From Pigmentiphaga sp. (lineage in GTDB: Bacteria; Pseudomonadota; Gammaproteobacteria; Burkholderiales; Burkholderiaceae_B), in the NCBI GenBank assembly GCA_023228945.1, contig JALOAI010000029.1, positions 1 through 54,740 of the forward strand: a DNA stretch of 54,740 bases, given 5' to 3'. Of this stretch, positions 16,135 to 24,913 are shown piece after piece. The notes beneath the pieces were generated by a model. The model worked only from the letters and a program-made list of their open reading frames with translations. It had not been told where the DNA came from and searched no databases. The position numbers were made by a program, and so were the translations under genes. Position 1 is the first letter of the stretch; every line of letters begins with the position of its first letter.

Positions 16135-16551
16135 AGCCTCCCGTCTCAGGCCGCGATGCACGACAGTTTGGCCTTGCCGGTCCAGCGTGACAATGGCACC
16201 GGCGGCGGCTTTGACGTTCGGGGCGTGATCCAGCAAACGATCTTCCAGCGCCTGCAACTGCTCTCCCACGCGGTGGCCTTCCTCCTGCAAAGCTTCGGCA
16301 TTTTCCTCGTCATCGTCGTCCAGCGCCGCATCCAGCGCTTCGTCTATGGCCTGCATTTCCATGCGGTCGGCCTCCCGCTTGGTGGGATTGCGCCGCTCAC
16401 GCGGGGCGCGCTGGAAGGCTTGCATGTCGGCATAGGTGGCAGCGTGCGCGACATCCACACATGCCCACTCTTCCGCCTTCACTTCGGCGGCGTGGCCGTC
16501 CAGCTTGGCGTAGCCTACGACTACTTGGCGCTCAACAGTAGCCCGAAACAT
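16084..16551 (-). pseudogene. ParB-family partition protein remnant
   Basis: The 155-codon frame resembles the middle and late part of element-encoded ParB proteins: EEWACVDVAH, NPTKREADRMEMQAID, an acidic run ALDDDDEENAEAL, then LEDRLLDHAPNVKAAAGAIV and QTVVHRGLRREAM. The N-terminal ParB nuclease/clamp motifs and HTH are missing. After RREAM the sequence turns into an unrelated tail inside a hairpin, so both ends are lost. The frame head lies on the operator of the toxin gene on the other strand, so the break is at that junction. It shows that a larger conjugative-type element once occupied this place. Confidence 0.65.
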
Positions 16552-16568
16552 ACCAGAAATGGTATATT
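16550..16568 (+). promoter_or_regulatory. Operator palindrome and -10 box of the toxin-antitoxin operon
   Basis: ATACCA-GAAA-TGGTAT at 16550-16565 is a perfect inverted repeat overlapping a TATATT -10-like hexamer at 16563-16568, just before the toxin start. This is the standard place for autorepression by the XRE antitoxin. The orphan antitoxin copy would be expected to bind it too. Confidence 0.6.
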
Positions 16569-16586
16569 GACATGAAGCCTTCCTCC

Positions 16587-16940
16587 ATGAAGCCTCTCTT
16601 CTGGCTTGGCAGCAGCAAGAAAGACCTGTTGGTTCTGCCGGTGGCCGTACGAAAGTTCTTCGGCCATGCGCTCGACACCGCCCAGCGCGGCGAACAGCAC
16701 GAAGCAGCGAAAGTGCTAAAGGGCTTTGGCAGTGCGGGCGTACTGGAAATTGTCGAAGACGATACCGGCGGCACTTACCGAGTCGTCTACACCGTGCGTT
16801 TCGTTGAAGCCATCTTCGTGCTGCACGTCTTCCAAAAGAAGAGCAAGCGAGGTATCGAAACGCCCAAGCCGGATATGGACATCATCCGTCAGCGTATGAG
16901 GGCCGCTGCAATCGTCGCACAGGAGTTGAAAAATGAGTAA
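16587..16940 (+). CDS. RelE/HigB-like toxin (phage Gp49-like family)
   Basis: A 117-aa toxin from ATG at 16587 (MKPLFWLGSSKKDLLVLP), the usual family start. ATG at 16572 adds five residues but would lie at the expected transcription start. Family motifs are KVLKGFGSAGVLEIVEDD, TYRVVYTVRF, IFVLHVFQKKSKRG and the tail DIIRQRMRAA. Members act as ribosome-dependent mRNA interferases, neutralised by the XRE partner. The stop overlaps the antitoxin start by eight bases, the common toxin-first order of HigBA-like pairs. A fragment of a second copy survives at 6391-6493. Confidence 0.9.
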   Translation: MKPLFWLGSSKKDLLVLPVAVRKFFGHALDTAQRGEQHEAAKVLKGFGSAGVLEIVEDDTGGTYRVVYTVRFVEAIFVLHVFQKKSKRGIETPKPDMDIIRQRMRAAAIVAQELKNE

Positions 16941-17268
16941 ACGCATCGTTGAAGGGATCGAGGTCGAAGCCAGTTCGAGCAACGTGTTTGCCGACCTGGG
17001 CCTGGCTGATGCCGACAAACTCCAGATCAAGTCTGGGCTGACCGTCGAAATTGCCAAAGCCATCCGCGACCGAGGCTTCACCCAGGCTGAGGCTGCAAAA
17101 CGCATGGGCCTGACCCAACCCAAGGTGTCGAGCCTGTTGCGCGGAGAGTTCTCAAACTTTTCCGAACGCAAGCTGATGGACTGTCTGAACCGCTTGGGCT
17201 ATGACATCGAAATTCGTGTACGCAAGACGGCAGAGCCGATCGGCCACCTGATGTTGACCCACGCCTAA
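16933..17268 (+). CDS. XRE-type antitoxin, paired copy
   Basis: A 111-aa HigA-like antitoxin with the same helix-turn-helix (RGFTQAEAAKRMGLTQPKV) as the orphan at 6490-6825; five residues differ. It overlaps the toxin by eight bases and is translated with it. It should bind the toxin and the palindrome at 16550-16565. The pair probably stabilises the island. Confidence 0.93.
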   Translation: MSKRIVEGIEVEASSSNVFADLGLADADKLQIKSGLTVEIAKAIRDRGFTQAEAAKRMGLTQPKVSSLLRGEFSNFSERKLMDCLNRLGYDIEIRVRKTAEPIGHLMLTHA

Positions 17269-17276
17269 GTCTATGC

Positions 17277-17374
17277 TCGGGACGTAGCCGCCGCAACACG
17301 CCTGACACGTCCGCCATACGGTAAAAGGCCGGTTCAGGCTGGACAAGCGTTTCGGAAACATCTGACAGTGACAT
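17277..17374 (-). pseudogene. alpA-like gene with internal deletion
   Basis: ATG at 17374 starts MSLSDVSETLVQPEPAFYRM followed by ADV, matching the codons at and before the start of the AlpA-like gene at 6834-7067. The following about 190 bases, including the DNA-binding helix, are missing. The sequence then resumes with the 3' end shared with the other copy (GGCGYGTTGC). It is a non-functional remnant that shows the two toxin-antitoxin/alpA blocks were once the same length. Confidence 0.75.
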
Positions 17375-17470
17375 ACCTCATCCTCCAGAACTACCGAGTT
17401 TGAAGTCATCCACGTCGATCATTGCCATGTGCAGTGGCGGACCCTCGCCTGCCGGCAGCCACCCAAGCCA

Positions 17471-18421
17471 TCACACAGTGCGCGCCAAATACAGCCCCTC
17501 CCGCCCCACAACCCCATTGCGGATGGGCATGACCACAGTGCAGTCGTCGAACGGCGCACGGATCTCTTCGTCGCCATCGGTGGCGATGAGCTCGCCTTCT
17601 TGAAATACTTCAAAGCCCAGCAGCGGGCCGACCAGGCGGTATTCGGGTGTTTTGACGATGTGGCTGCGCTCGAGCACCAGCCGGCGCTGAGGTGGGGGCG
17701 GCGGCGTGTCGGCGTCGGGCTCGATGAGGCCGAAGCCCGCCAGGAAGGCGCGGGTGATGCGGATGGCGCGGTCGGTGGTGGCTTGCAGGAAGTGCTGGCC
17801 GCATTCGGCGATCAGGGCCACGCCGCGCCCTTGCGGGGAGCCATGATGGCCCCATTGGATCAACGGCGTGCCGGCGCCCAGGCCCATGCCCTGCGGCAAC
17901 ATGAGATGCAGCGAGGGGGAAGCGATGGCCAGGGCGGCGGCGCAGTTGCGTTCGAACTGCGAGTAGATCCAGAATGGCTGCACGTCGTTCTGGGTGGAGT
18001 GCAGGTCGAGCACGTGGTCGGCGGCCTCGAGCACCGGGCGCAGCTCGCGTGCCCTCTGCAGTTCGGGGCTTTGTTCGGCGCCCTCGAGAAGGTCGCGGGT
18101 CCAGATCCGATTGAGGTTGTGCACCAGCAGGCGGCTGGCAAAGGGCTGCTCCCGGTTGAAGGTGTCGTGGGCTGCCACGTTGGCGAAGCAGACCGTGAGG
18201 GTGCCGATACGCGGCCGAACCTGTTGGTCCAGGAGATGGGTGGCGGCGCGCGCGCCGCAAACCTCGTTGCCATGCGTGAGCGCGTTGATCAGCACATGAG
18301 GGCCGGCCTTGCCACTGTCGAAGCGATGGACGTAGTCGATGCCGATGTTGCCGCGGCGATACGCGGACAGGTCCTCGGGTATCACTTCAAAGCGTAGCGG
18401 CGGTGCGGGTACCGAACTCAT
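17471..18421 (-). CDS. Succinylglutamate desuccinylase/aspartoacylase (M14-like) family protein
   Basis: A 316-aa zinc-dependent deacylase. Readable motifs are THGNEVCG (zinc His and Glu, about 49-56), NLNRIW (substrate binding), VLDLHST (zinc His, about 138) and LIAECGQH with the general-base Glu (about 210). The family removes the acyl group from N-acyl amino acids; the exact substrate is unknown. A Bug receptor follows upstream on the same strand, 59 bases away, so imported ligand and enzyme may belong to one pathway. It is the first gene outside the island on this side. Confidence 0.85.
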   Translation of the reverse strand: MSSVPAPPLRFEVIPEDLSAYRRGNIGIDYVHRFDSGKAGPHVLINALTHGNEVCGARAATHLLDQQVRPRIGTLTVCFANVAAHDTFNREQPFASRLLVHNLNRIWTRDLLEGAEQSPELQRARELRPVLEAADHVLDLHSTQNDVQPFWIYSQFERNCAAALAIASPSLHLMLPQGMGLGAGTPLIQWGHHGSPQGRGVALIAECGQHFLQATTDRAIRITRAFLAGFGLIEPDADTPPPPPQRRLVLERSHIVKTPEYRLVGPLLGFEVFQEGELIATDGDEEIRAPFDDCTVVMPIRNGVVGREGLYLARTV

Positions 18422-18480
18422 GCGTGCTGGCTCCTCAGATCTCGTTTAAAAGGCGGGCACAATCCCGTGACCACTAGCCA

Positions 18481-19506
18481 TCAGGATTTTTCGACCTGGA
18501 TGCCGCTTTCTTCTACCATGCGGCGCCAGCGTTCGCGCTCGCGGGCCAGAAATTCCGCATGTTCGGCCGGCGTGTTGAGCTGGCCGGGGCCGATGCCCAT
18601 GTTCAGCACCTGCTGCCGCACGGCTTCGTCCTTCAGCGCCACGTTGATGGCTTCGTTGATCTTCTGCACCACCGCATCCGGCGTGCCTTTGGGAAAGAAT
18701 ACGCCATTCCACGTGGGCATCGCGAAGCCCGGGAAGCCTTGCTCGGCCACGGTGGGCAGATCGGGGGCGCCCACCAGGCGCTCGGGCGCCATGGTGGCCA
18801 GCATGCGGATCTTGCCGTCGGCGGCGAGCTGGCGTGCGGTGGCCAGCGTCAGTTGCGCCACGTCGACGCGGCCGCTCACCAGATCGGGGATGACGTGGCT
18901 TTCGCCTTTGTAGGGGATGTGGTTCAACTCCACACCCGCCGTCTTCCACAGGTACTCCTGCGCCACGTGCAGCGTTCCCAGCGGTCCGGCGGATTGATAG
19001 GACACCTCGCCGGGGCGCGCCTTGGCGTCTTTCAGCAAGTCGGCCAACGTTTGGTAGGGACTGTCGTGCCCCACCGCCATCACGAAATCGACGAAGCAGA
19101 AGTTGCCTGCCGGCGCGAAGTCCCGCGAGGGGCTGTATTGCAGCGTTGGCAGCGTGAACTCCAGCAATGAATTGGTGCCGACTCCTCCGAACAGCGCGGT
19201 GTATCCGTCCGGCGCCGCTTTCGCGACATAGCTGGCCGCCAGCGTGCCGGTCGCGCCGACGCGGTTTTCCACCACCACGCTCTGTTTGAGGGTCGTCTGC
19301 AGGGACTGGGCCAGGATGCGGGCCAACACGTCGGTGGCGCCGCCGGCAGAGAATGGAACAATCAGATGGATGGGCTTGGCGGGATAGGACTGCGCATACG
19401 CGCCGCCGCCGATGCCCAGGGCCAGTACCGCGGCGGCGGATTGCAGCAGGCGGCGCCGTTGCCGGGACGTTTTGGTGGAAGGGAGGAAAAGCATCATATC
19501 TGTCAT
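18481..19506 (-). CDS. Bug-family tripartite tricarboxylate transporter receptor
   Basis: A 341-aa periplasmic solute receptor. A long export signal includes an RQRRRLLQSAAAVLALG stretch (twin-arginine-like) and ends in GGAYAQ. It is followed by YPAKPIHLIVPFSAGGATDV, VVENRVGATGTLAASYVAKA, LNHIPYKGE and PTVAEQGFPGF, all family landmarks. These proteins bind carboxylates and feed the TctAB permease, which is not encoded nearby, as is common for Bug proteins in Alcaligenaceae. It probably forms an operon with the downstream deacylase gene. Confidence 0.93.
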   Translation of the reverse strand: MTDMMLFLPSTKTSRQRRRLLQSAAAVLALGIGGGAYAQSYPAKPIHLIVPFSAGGATDVLARILAQSLQTTLKQSVVVENRVGATGTLAASYVAKAAPDGYTALFGGVGTNSLLEFTLPTLQYSPSRDFAPAGNFCFVDFVMAVGHDSPYQTLADLLKDAKARPGEVSYQSAGPLGTLHVAQEYLWKTAGVELNHIPYKGESHVIPDLVSGRVDVAQLTLATARQLAADGKIRMLATMAPERLVGAPDLPTVAEQGFPGFAMPTWNGVFFPKGTPDAVVQKINEAINVALKDEAVRQQVLNMGIGPGQLNTPAEHAEFLARERERWRRMVEESGIQVEKS

Positions 19507-19725
19507 CGCGATTCTGATCCATGGATGATGGTGTGAAATCCAGACCTGCGGGTCGAGCTTCTATCCCGCAGATCACCCAGGAGCAGAACACCGCTGGATC
19601 GCGTGAAGACAACGCCTGCACCGCCCGTCGCCCCTGATGCCGGCATCGTGCCACCATTGGTTTCGCCGTGGCGCGGTTCGCGTGTCTAGTTTTTCGTCAG
19701 GTGAACAAAACGAGGGACAGAAGAC

Positions 19726-20973
19726 TCACGCCTTTGGGATCAAGTCCAGCCACGCCCTCACCCCCTCCCCGGCCCACACGCCCTGGGCCAGGCAGGCGGT
19801 CAGCAAATATCCTCCGGTGGGCGCCTCCCAATCCAGCATTTCTCCCGCCAAGAAAACACCCGGCAAGACCTTCAGCATCAAGCGTTCATCCACTTCGCTG
19901 AAGCGCACGCCTCCCGCCGTGCTGATGGCTTCGGCCAAAGGGCGGGTCGCGGTCACGGTGATCGGCAGCGCCTTGATCCGCCGCGCCAGCCGCCCAGGGT
20001 CGGCGCCGGCGTCTTTGCCCAGGGTTTCCCACAGCAAGGCCATTTTGACGCCCGAGATATTCAGCCTGCCCTTCAGGTGGCTGGCGAGCGACCGCGCGCC
20101 GCGCGCGTGCCGCACGGCCATCGACACCTGCTCCTCGGTCCGGTCCGGCGCCAGGTCCAGCGTGAACGTGGCGCTGCCATTGGCCTCGATGGCTTCGCGC
20201 AAGCGTCGCGAGTAGGCATAGATCAGGCTGCCCTCTACACCGTACTGACTGATGATGAGTTCACCGCGGCGCTCGCTCGTATGGCCGCGCAAGTCGGTAA
20301 AGCGCAGGACGACCGACTTCAGGTTCGCACCGGCATGGCGTTCGCGCAGGTGCTCGCTCCAGGCCGCGTCGAAGCCGCAGTTGGCGCTTTGCAGCGGCGC
20401 CACGGCGATGGCTTTTTCGCGCAGCCACGGTACCCAGGCGCCGTCGGATCCGAGCTGCGGCCAACTGCCACCCCCCAGGGCGAGAACCGTCGCGCGCGGA
20501 CGCACGTGAATCGATCCGGCCGGCGTATCGAACAGCAGGGCTTCGTTCTCGTCCCATCCCAGCCACCGATGGCGCAACTGGAACCGCACTCCCAGTGCGC
20601 GCAGCCGTTGCACCCAGGCACGCAGCAGAGGCGCGGCCTTCATGCCTTCGGGAAACACCTTGCCGGAAGAACCGGCGAAGGTAGCGATACCCAACGCCTC
20701 CACCCAGACCCGCAAGGCCGCTGGCGGAAACCGATCGAGCATGGCTTGCAGGCTGGCCTGCTGGGCACCATAGCGCGTGCAGAAGACAGCGTAGGCTTCG
20801 TCGTGAGTGATATTGAGGCCGCCGATCCCGGCCCTCAGGAACTTGCGCGCCACCGAAGGCTTGGCTTCGTAGACGACCACGGCATGTCCGCTGCGCGCCA
20901 GCGTCTCGGCCGCCATCAGGCCCGCTGGCCCGCCGCCAATAATGGCAATGGAGCGCTCGGCGTGTTCCGTCAT
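19726..20973 (-). CDS. FAD-dependent oxidoreductase, HI0933/TIGR03862-type
   Basis: A 415-aa flavoprotein. The N-terminal dinucleotide-binding motif IAIIGGGPAGLMAAETLARS is followed by an acidic strand end (YEAKPSVARKFLRAGIGG), LALGGGSWPQLGSDG near 150-165 and the C-terminal FAD motif GVFLAGEMLDWEAPTGGYLL. This is the arrangement of the HI0933-like/BaiN family, whose physiological substrates are mostly unknown. The gene stands alone. A 219-base gap separates it from the Bug receptor start and holds nothing recognisable. Confidence 0.88.
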   Translation of the reverse strand: MTEHAERSIAIIGGGPAGLMAAETLARSGHAVVVYEAKPSVARKFLRAGIGGLNITHDEAYAVFCTRYGAQQASLQAMLDRFPPAALRVWVEALGIATFAGSSGKVFPEGMKAAPLLRAWVQRLRALGVRFQLRHRWLGWDENEALLFDTPAGSIHVRPRATVLALGGGSWPQLGSDGAWVPWLREKAIAVAPLQSANCGFDAAWSEHLRERHAGANLKSVVLRFTDLRGHTSERRGELIISQYGVEGSLIYAYSRRLREAIEANGSATFTLDLAPDRTEEQVSMAVRHARGARSLASHLKGRLNISGVKMALLWETLGKDAGADPGRLARRIKALPITVTATRPLAEAISTAGGVRFSEVDERLMLKVLPGVFLAGEMLDWEAPTGGYLLTACLAQGVWAGEGVRAWLDLIPKA

Positions 20974-21021
20974 AAACGGTCGGCTTGTCTGTACATGATT
21001 CGTTCCGGCGCGAATCGGCGC

Positions 21022-23001
21022 CTACACTCCGGCTTCCGGTCGTTCGACATTCACCACCGCGGCTTGGGCCTGGTCTGGCGCCAGGAAGCGCACGGACGGC
21101 CCGCCATCGGCATTGTGCTGCAGAATGCGCACGGGTCTGCCCTGCTTGTCCAGCTGGATCTGGCCGATGCCCGCGCCGTTCCACAGGCGTTCGCCACGAT
21201 AGCGTCGATCAGGCAGGCGCGGATGGATCTCGAGGTCCCGGCGCTGCGTCAACCAGTTCAACGGCGAACGCGGCGCGTAAAGCCAGCGGTTGAGGCGGTC
21301 CAGCCAGTCGAGCAGCTTGCGCGGAAACTCGTTCTTGATACCGCTGCTGGTTACCTGCCAGATGTGCGGTGTGCGGTCGCGGTCGCGAACCTGCACGTCG
21401 TAGGCAAAGGAATAATGCACATCGCCCGACAACACAACGTAGTTGCCCGGTGTACGGGTGTGACGAAAAATACTCAGCATGACGCTGGCCGCGCCCCGGT
21501 GCGCCATCCAGTTCTCGGCGTCCACGGTCAGGGCGTGGCCGGCGTAGGTACATATCCGCTGTATTACCTCGATCAGCTTGACGCCGAACATCGGTGTCGG
21601 CGAGACGATCACCGCCGCCGTTTCGTCCAGCAATTCGTGCTGCAGTTCGGTCAGCGACTCCCAGTCCATCAGGCCGGAGGGACGGCTGGGCAGATGTCGG
21701 TTGCGCCAGCGGCGGGTGCGCGTATCCAGCACGATGACAGTGGGTTGCGTGCGCAACACGTAACCCCATTGTCCGAACGAGAGCAGGTGGCTGATCAGGG
21801 CATCTTGCGCGACGGTGTCGAGACGGCCATGGGTATCCGGCGCCGCCATCAGGGCGCTGGTATCGTCAAGCACGGCGTCAAAGGCATCCGGGCGGTTGCC
21901 CCAGCCCTGGCACAGCGCGTAGGCGATCAGGGCATTGCCCACGATGCGCCTCGAAAATGGGTGCTCGTAGGCGGTGGATTCCCATTTGGCCGAGAGGTTC
22001 CAGTCGTCGGTGATGTCATGATCGTCAAAGATCATCAGCGTCTGGAGATGTGCGAGCAGGCGCGCGGCGCACGGTAGATCCCGGCGAAAGCCCCGCAGCG
22101 CGGCGGCTTCGCGCTGCCAGCGCCGCACATGCTCGGCGTCCAGTGTCGGCATCGCCGGCTCGGAAATGAGCTGCCATGGCACCGGCGACCACACCAGCAG
22201 GTACATGGCCATCACCTCGGCCAGCGTCACGAGGTGGTTGTGCGCGTTGGCGGTGGTGAAGACCGGCTTCTCTACGCCGCCAAAGAAGCGTTCGCGCAGC
22301 GCTTCGTTGGACTTGAAGGCGGGTAGCAGATCCTCGCGGTGGTAGTAGCCGGCGGGATGGGCGTACAAGGCTTCACTGTCGGAGACCACCGCCCCTTCCA
22401 GATACTCGCCATACAAACCCAGACGCCGGATCAAGGCGTGGATTGCCGCCAGCATGGGGCCGGCCACGTCGTCGGCATACACCTGGTCGCCGCACAGCAT
22501 CAGCATCGCGGGGCGCGCTTCGGGCCGGGCGATGCGTTCGGCCAGCAGTTCGTCGGCGCGCGCCAGTCCGTCGCGCGCGGCATGGTGCGGCTTGCGGCAC
22601 GACCCGAAGAGGATGTCGTCGCTGCGGCGACGCAAGACCAGGCTGGGCATGGCCGCGCCGTTGTGCAGCAGATGGGGCGCCCATTGCGCGATGCCGGCCT
22701 CGGCGGCGCTTTCCGACGCCGCCAGCAGATCGTAGTGGATCATCGTATCCTGCGGCAGCGGCTGCTGCAGAGCCACGTCGATCAGATGCAAAAAGGCATG
22801 GCGGCCAACGGGAACGACACGGCAATCCGTGGCGTCCAGGACCAAGCGCCGGAATGCTCCGGCGGAGGGCTGGAGCAACAGCGTCAGGTTCAGGGGTGTG
22901 CTGCCCACGAGCCACAGCACGAGGCGGTCCGGCTCGAGCCGGCGCAGGATGGGACCGGCAAGCACCGGTGGGAGGCCGTTGAAAGTTGGAACTGGAGTCA
23001 A
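21022..23001 (-). CDS. PhoD-like metallophosphatase
   Basis: A large metallophosphatase, 659 aa from TTG at 22999-23001. The frame is open upstream into the neighbouring gene, so the start is uncertain. Metal-binding motifs are LMLCGDQVYADD (about 155), TLMIFDDHDITDDWN (about 320) and VVLSGDVHYSFAYD (about 525), as in the PhoD/alkaline phosphatase D superfamily. No signal peptide is seen, so it probably acts in the cytoplasm, unlike classical PhoD. It follows the DTW-domain gene on the same strand with at most 38 bases between them. Confidence 0.8.
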   Translation of the reverse strand: MTPVPTFNGLPPVLAGPILRRLEPDRLVLWLVGSTPLNLTLLLQPSAGAFRRLVLDATDCRVVPVGRHAFLHLIDVALQQPLPQDTMIHYDLLAASESAAEAGIAQWAPHLLHNGAAMPSLVLRRRSDDILFGSCRKPHHAARDGLARADELLAERIARPEARPAMLMLCGDQVYADDVAGPMLAAIHALIRRLGLYGEYLEGAVVSDSEALYAHPAGYYHREDLLPAFKSNEALRERFFGGVEKPVFTTANAHNHLVTLAEVMAMYLLVWSPVPWQLISEPAMPTLDAEHVRRWQREAAALRGFRRDLPCAARLLAHLQTLMIFDDHDITDDWNLSAKWESTAYEHPFSRRIVGNALIAYALCQGWGNRPDAFDAVLDDTSALMAAPDTHGRLDTVAQDALISHLLSFGQWGYVLRTQPTVIVLDTRTRRWRNRHLPSRPSGLMDWESLTELQHELLDETAAVIVSPTPMFGVKLIEVIQRICTYAGHALTVDAENWMAHRGAASVMLSIFRHTRTPGNYVVLSGDVHYSFAYDVQVRDRDRTPHIWQVTSSGIKNEFPRKLLDWLDRLNRWLYAPRSPLNWLTQRRDLEIHPRLPDRRYRGERLWNGAGIGQIQLDKQGRPVRILQHNADGGPSVRFLAPDQAQAAVVNVERPEAGV

Positions 23002-23038
23002 TCGAAGCGTCTCGGAAACAGTCTTCCAGTGTAACCGT

Positions 23039-23653
23039 TCAACGGAGGTAATGGCTTCGGTACACCTCGTTGCCCATGGCGTGGATCTGCTGTTCCACAA
23101 GCACCCGGAACGGCTTCAGGAGCGGCTGAAAGTCCTGCTGCGGCTCCAGCATCGTCAGCGCCCGGGCAATCGCCTCGATGGTGGAAACCGCGCCGGGCTC
23201 CGACGTTTGGCGCACCCGGTATTCCGAGGGCTCGCCTGGCGGCAGGCTCAGGTGGGGCAAGGTCGTCAGCACGGGATTGGCCTGGACGATCTTGCGCGCC
23301 TTGCGCCAGGTGCCATCCGGCACGATCAACAGCCAGGCGCCGCGCCGGCTATGCGCCGTCCGCGGCGCCCGCGGGCTTTCGGGCCTGGCGGGAAACAAGA
23401 GCAACGCCTGTTCCACCGAAGTGATGGCGTCGTGCAGCCCGGGAAAGTGCTCGCCGATCCAGAGTTCGGCCCGCCGCAGCCCCTGCCGGGCCAGGCGCGC
23501 CGTGTTCAAGGGGTGCTTGGCTTCGTCCGGATGCTGCAGTATCAGCACCCGCGTGCGGTTGGGCAACGCGGGGATATGGGCGCACAGGCAATGCGACAGG
23601 GGCCTCAGGCAACGTTCGCAGCGCGCTCGAGGCGGCTTGGGCGGGTTCGGCAT
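23039..23653 (-). CDS. DTW-domain tRNA-uridine aminocarboxypropyltransferase (TapT-like)
   Basis: A 204-aa protein. The N-terminal cysteine cluster CERCLRPLSHCLC (zinc-like knuckle, about 12-24), LILQHPDEAKHPLNTARLA, LLFPA and the diagnostic LIVPDGTWRKARKI (the DTW motif with W) identify the family that makes acp3U in tRNA from SAM. The length is typical. It lies upstream of the PhoD-like gene on the same strand. Confidence 0.88.
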   Translation of the reverse strand: MPNPPKPPRARCERCLRPLSHCLCAHIPALPNRTRVLILQHPDEAKHPLNTARLARQGLRRAELWIGEHFPGLHDAITSVEQALLLFPARPESPRAPRTAHSRRGAWLLIVPDGTWRKARKIVQANPVLTTLPHLSLPPGEPSEYRVRQTSEPGAVSTIEAIARALTMLEPQQDFQPLLKPFRVLVEQQIHAMGNEVYRSHYLR

Positions 23654-23704
23654 GCCTTGAAGTTTACGAAATCCCCCGCAGCCCGGCCGGGGCTTCCCGA
23701 GAAT

Positions 23705-24094
23705 TCACTCGGTGGTGGTGCCGTCGAAGTGTTCTTCTTTCTCGTCGGCCTTGGTGGGATGCAGTACACCTTCGCGGTGCTCGGGCGGGCCGTACAGTGT
23801 GTACAGTCGCAGGGGCTCGTTGCCCGTGTTGATGACGTTGTGCCGCGCGCCCGCCGGCACGATGATGGCGTCGTCGTCCTGGATGTCGTAGCTGTTGTCG
23901 TCGATCATGACCCGGCCTTTGCCTTCTTCGACGCGGAAAAACTGGTCGTGGCCTTCGTGCACCTCGGCGCCGATTTCTTCGCCCGCCTGCAGAGTCATCA
24001 GCACGAGCTGCATATGTTTGCCCGTGTACAGCACTTTACGGTAGTTGTCGTTTTCGACGGTAAGTTTTTCGATATTCTGTACAAAGCCTTTCAT
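23705..24094 (-). CDS. Small cupin-domain protein
   Basis: A 129-aa single-domain cupin. Motif 1, EIGAEVHEGHDQFFRVEEGKG, carries two His and the Glu of the metal site. Motif 2, AIIVPAGARHNVIN, gives the third His. The acidic C-terminal tail ends DEKEEHFDGTTTE. The ATG at 24094 follows GAGGAAGC. The function is not defined: cupins of this size include isomerases, dioxygenases and metal-binding stress proteins. Confidence 0.88.
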   Translation of the reverse strand: MKGFVQNIEKLTVENDNYRKVLYTGKHMQLVLMTLQAGEEIGAEVHEGHDQFFRVEEGKGRVMIDDNSYDIQDDDAIIVPAGARHNVINTGNEPLRLYTLYGPPEHREGVLHPTKADEKEEHFDGTTTE

Positions 24095-24379
24095 GCCATG
24101 CTTCCTCTAAAAAAGACCTGGTCCGAAGATACCATCATAACGAGCCCGGGTTGCCCTTGCGGCCAGCCGTCCCGCTCCGCGCGGCCGATCACCGGCCCGG
24201 GGTCGACCGCTCAAGGCTGGCTCGCGGGCGTTCCCGCTGGCCAATCATGACTGTCCGGCTGGCTGCGAACGCCGAAGATCGACAGGCTCTGGCATGGGTG
24301 GAAGGATCGAAAAACGAGAAACGCGAAACCGGCATGCTATGGCACCGCGCCTCCGGGCGGCCCGCCAGCGACGCCAGGC
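24095..24379. other. Intergenic region without recognisable features
   Basis: About 285 bases between the cupin gene and the end of the next gene. No gene was found. Near the cupin start it probably holds the cupin promoter, but no clear hexamers are seen. Confidence 0.4.
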
Positions 24380-24757
24380 TCAGTGGCTTTGCTGCTGGCC
24401 ACTTTCCGTCGAGCCGGGGGTTTGGTCGGGACGGCTGCGATCGTCTGCGCCGCGCGGGACATGTCGCGGCGCGTTGGAGCGCTGCGGCGCCTGCGTGTGG
24501 GTGGAACGATCGTGGGTAAACGTTTTCGGATCCTTCTCGGGAGCCCGTGCGCGATCGGGATTGGGATTCGAGTCGAATCGTCGGGGTTGCTGTTGACTCG
24601 AGCTGGGATGGATGGTTTGGCCGGGCCCGTCTTCCTGCCGGGGTTCGGCCCCCGGCTGCGATCCCGGCGGCTTCGTGGGCGTAGGTTCGGTGGCCTGCAG
24701 TTGCGAACCCAATGCGAGTCCTGAAAACATGGCCGCGGCCAAGGCAAGTCTTTTCAT
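24380..24757 (-). CDS. Exported low-complexity Pro/Gln/Arg-rich protein
   Basis: A 125-aa protein. ATG at 24755-24757 is preferred because GAGGA lies about eight bases upstream; an earlier in-frame ATG would put nine polar residues before the signal. The signal peptide MKRLALAAAMFSGLALGSQ resembles that of the PRC-barrel protein downstream on the map (24914-25414). The mature part is hydrophilic and disordered-looking, with PTPTKPPGSQPG, SSSQQQP and many Arg/Asp, and no known domain. It probably resides in the periplasm. Its function is unknown. Confidence 0.65.
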   Translation of the reverse strand: MKRLALAAAMFSGLALGSQLQATEPTPTKPPGSQPGAEPRQEDGPGQTIHPSSSQQQPRRFDSNPNPDRARAPEKDPKTFTHDRSTHTQAPQRSNAPRHVPRGADDRSRPDQTPGSTESGQQQSH

Positions 24758-24840
24758 CTCCGTCATCCTCGAAAAATGGGACATTGGTTCGCGCCCTTCG
24801 GAGAAAGTCGCAATAGCCTCGTCAACGGTCCGGGCGCGAC

Positions 24841-24892
24841 GAAGAAGCTCCGGCTTGAAGGCCGGAGCTTCTTCAGGCTCCGCTGGCGGAGC
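24841..24892 (-). terminator. Strong hairpin(s) after the PRC-barrel gene
   Basis: GAAGAAGCTCCGGC at 24841-24854 pairs perfectly with 24861-24874 around a six-base loop. A second stem, GCTCCG at 24877-24882, pairs with CGGAGC at 24887-24892. It sits 20-75 bases after the stop of the gene ending at 24914 and before the next gene start. There is no T-run, so termination strength is uncertain. Confidence 0.6.
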
Positions 24893-24913
24893 TCGTTTCA
24901 GCGCAACGCGATG

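Noticed and set aside
17429..18397. 322-codon plus-strand frame over the deacylase
   Set aside because: Antisense to a gene with a complete zinc-site pattern.
20077..22077. 666-codon open frame antisense to the flavoprotein and PhoD-like genes
   Set aside because: It crosses two well-identified genes on the other strand; a GC-rich shadow.
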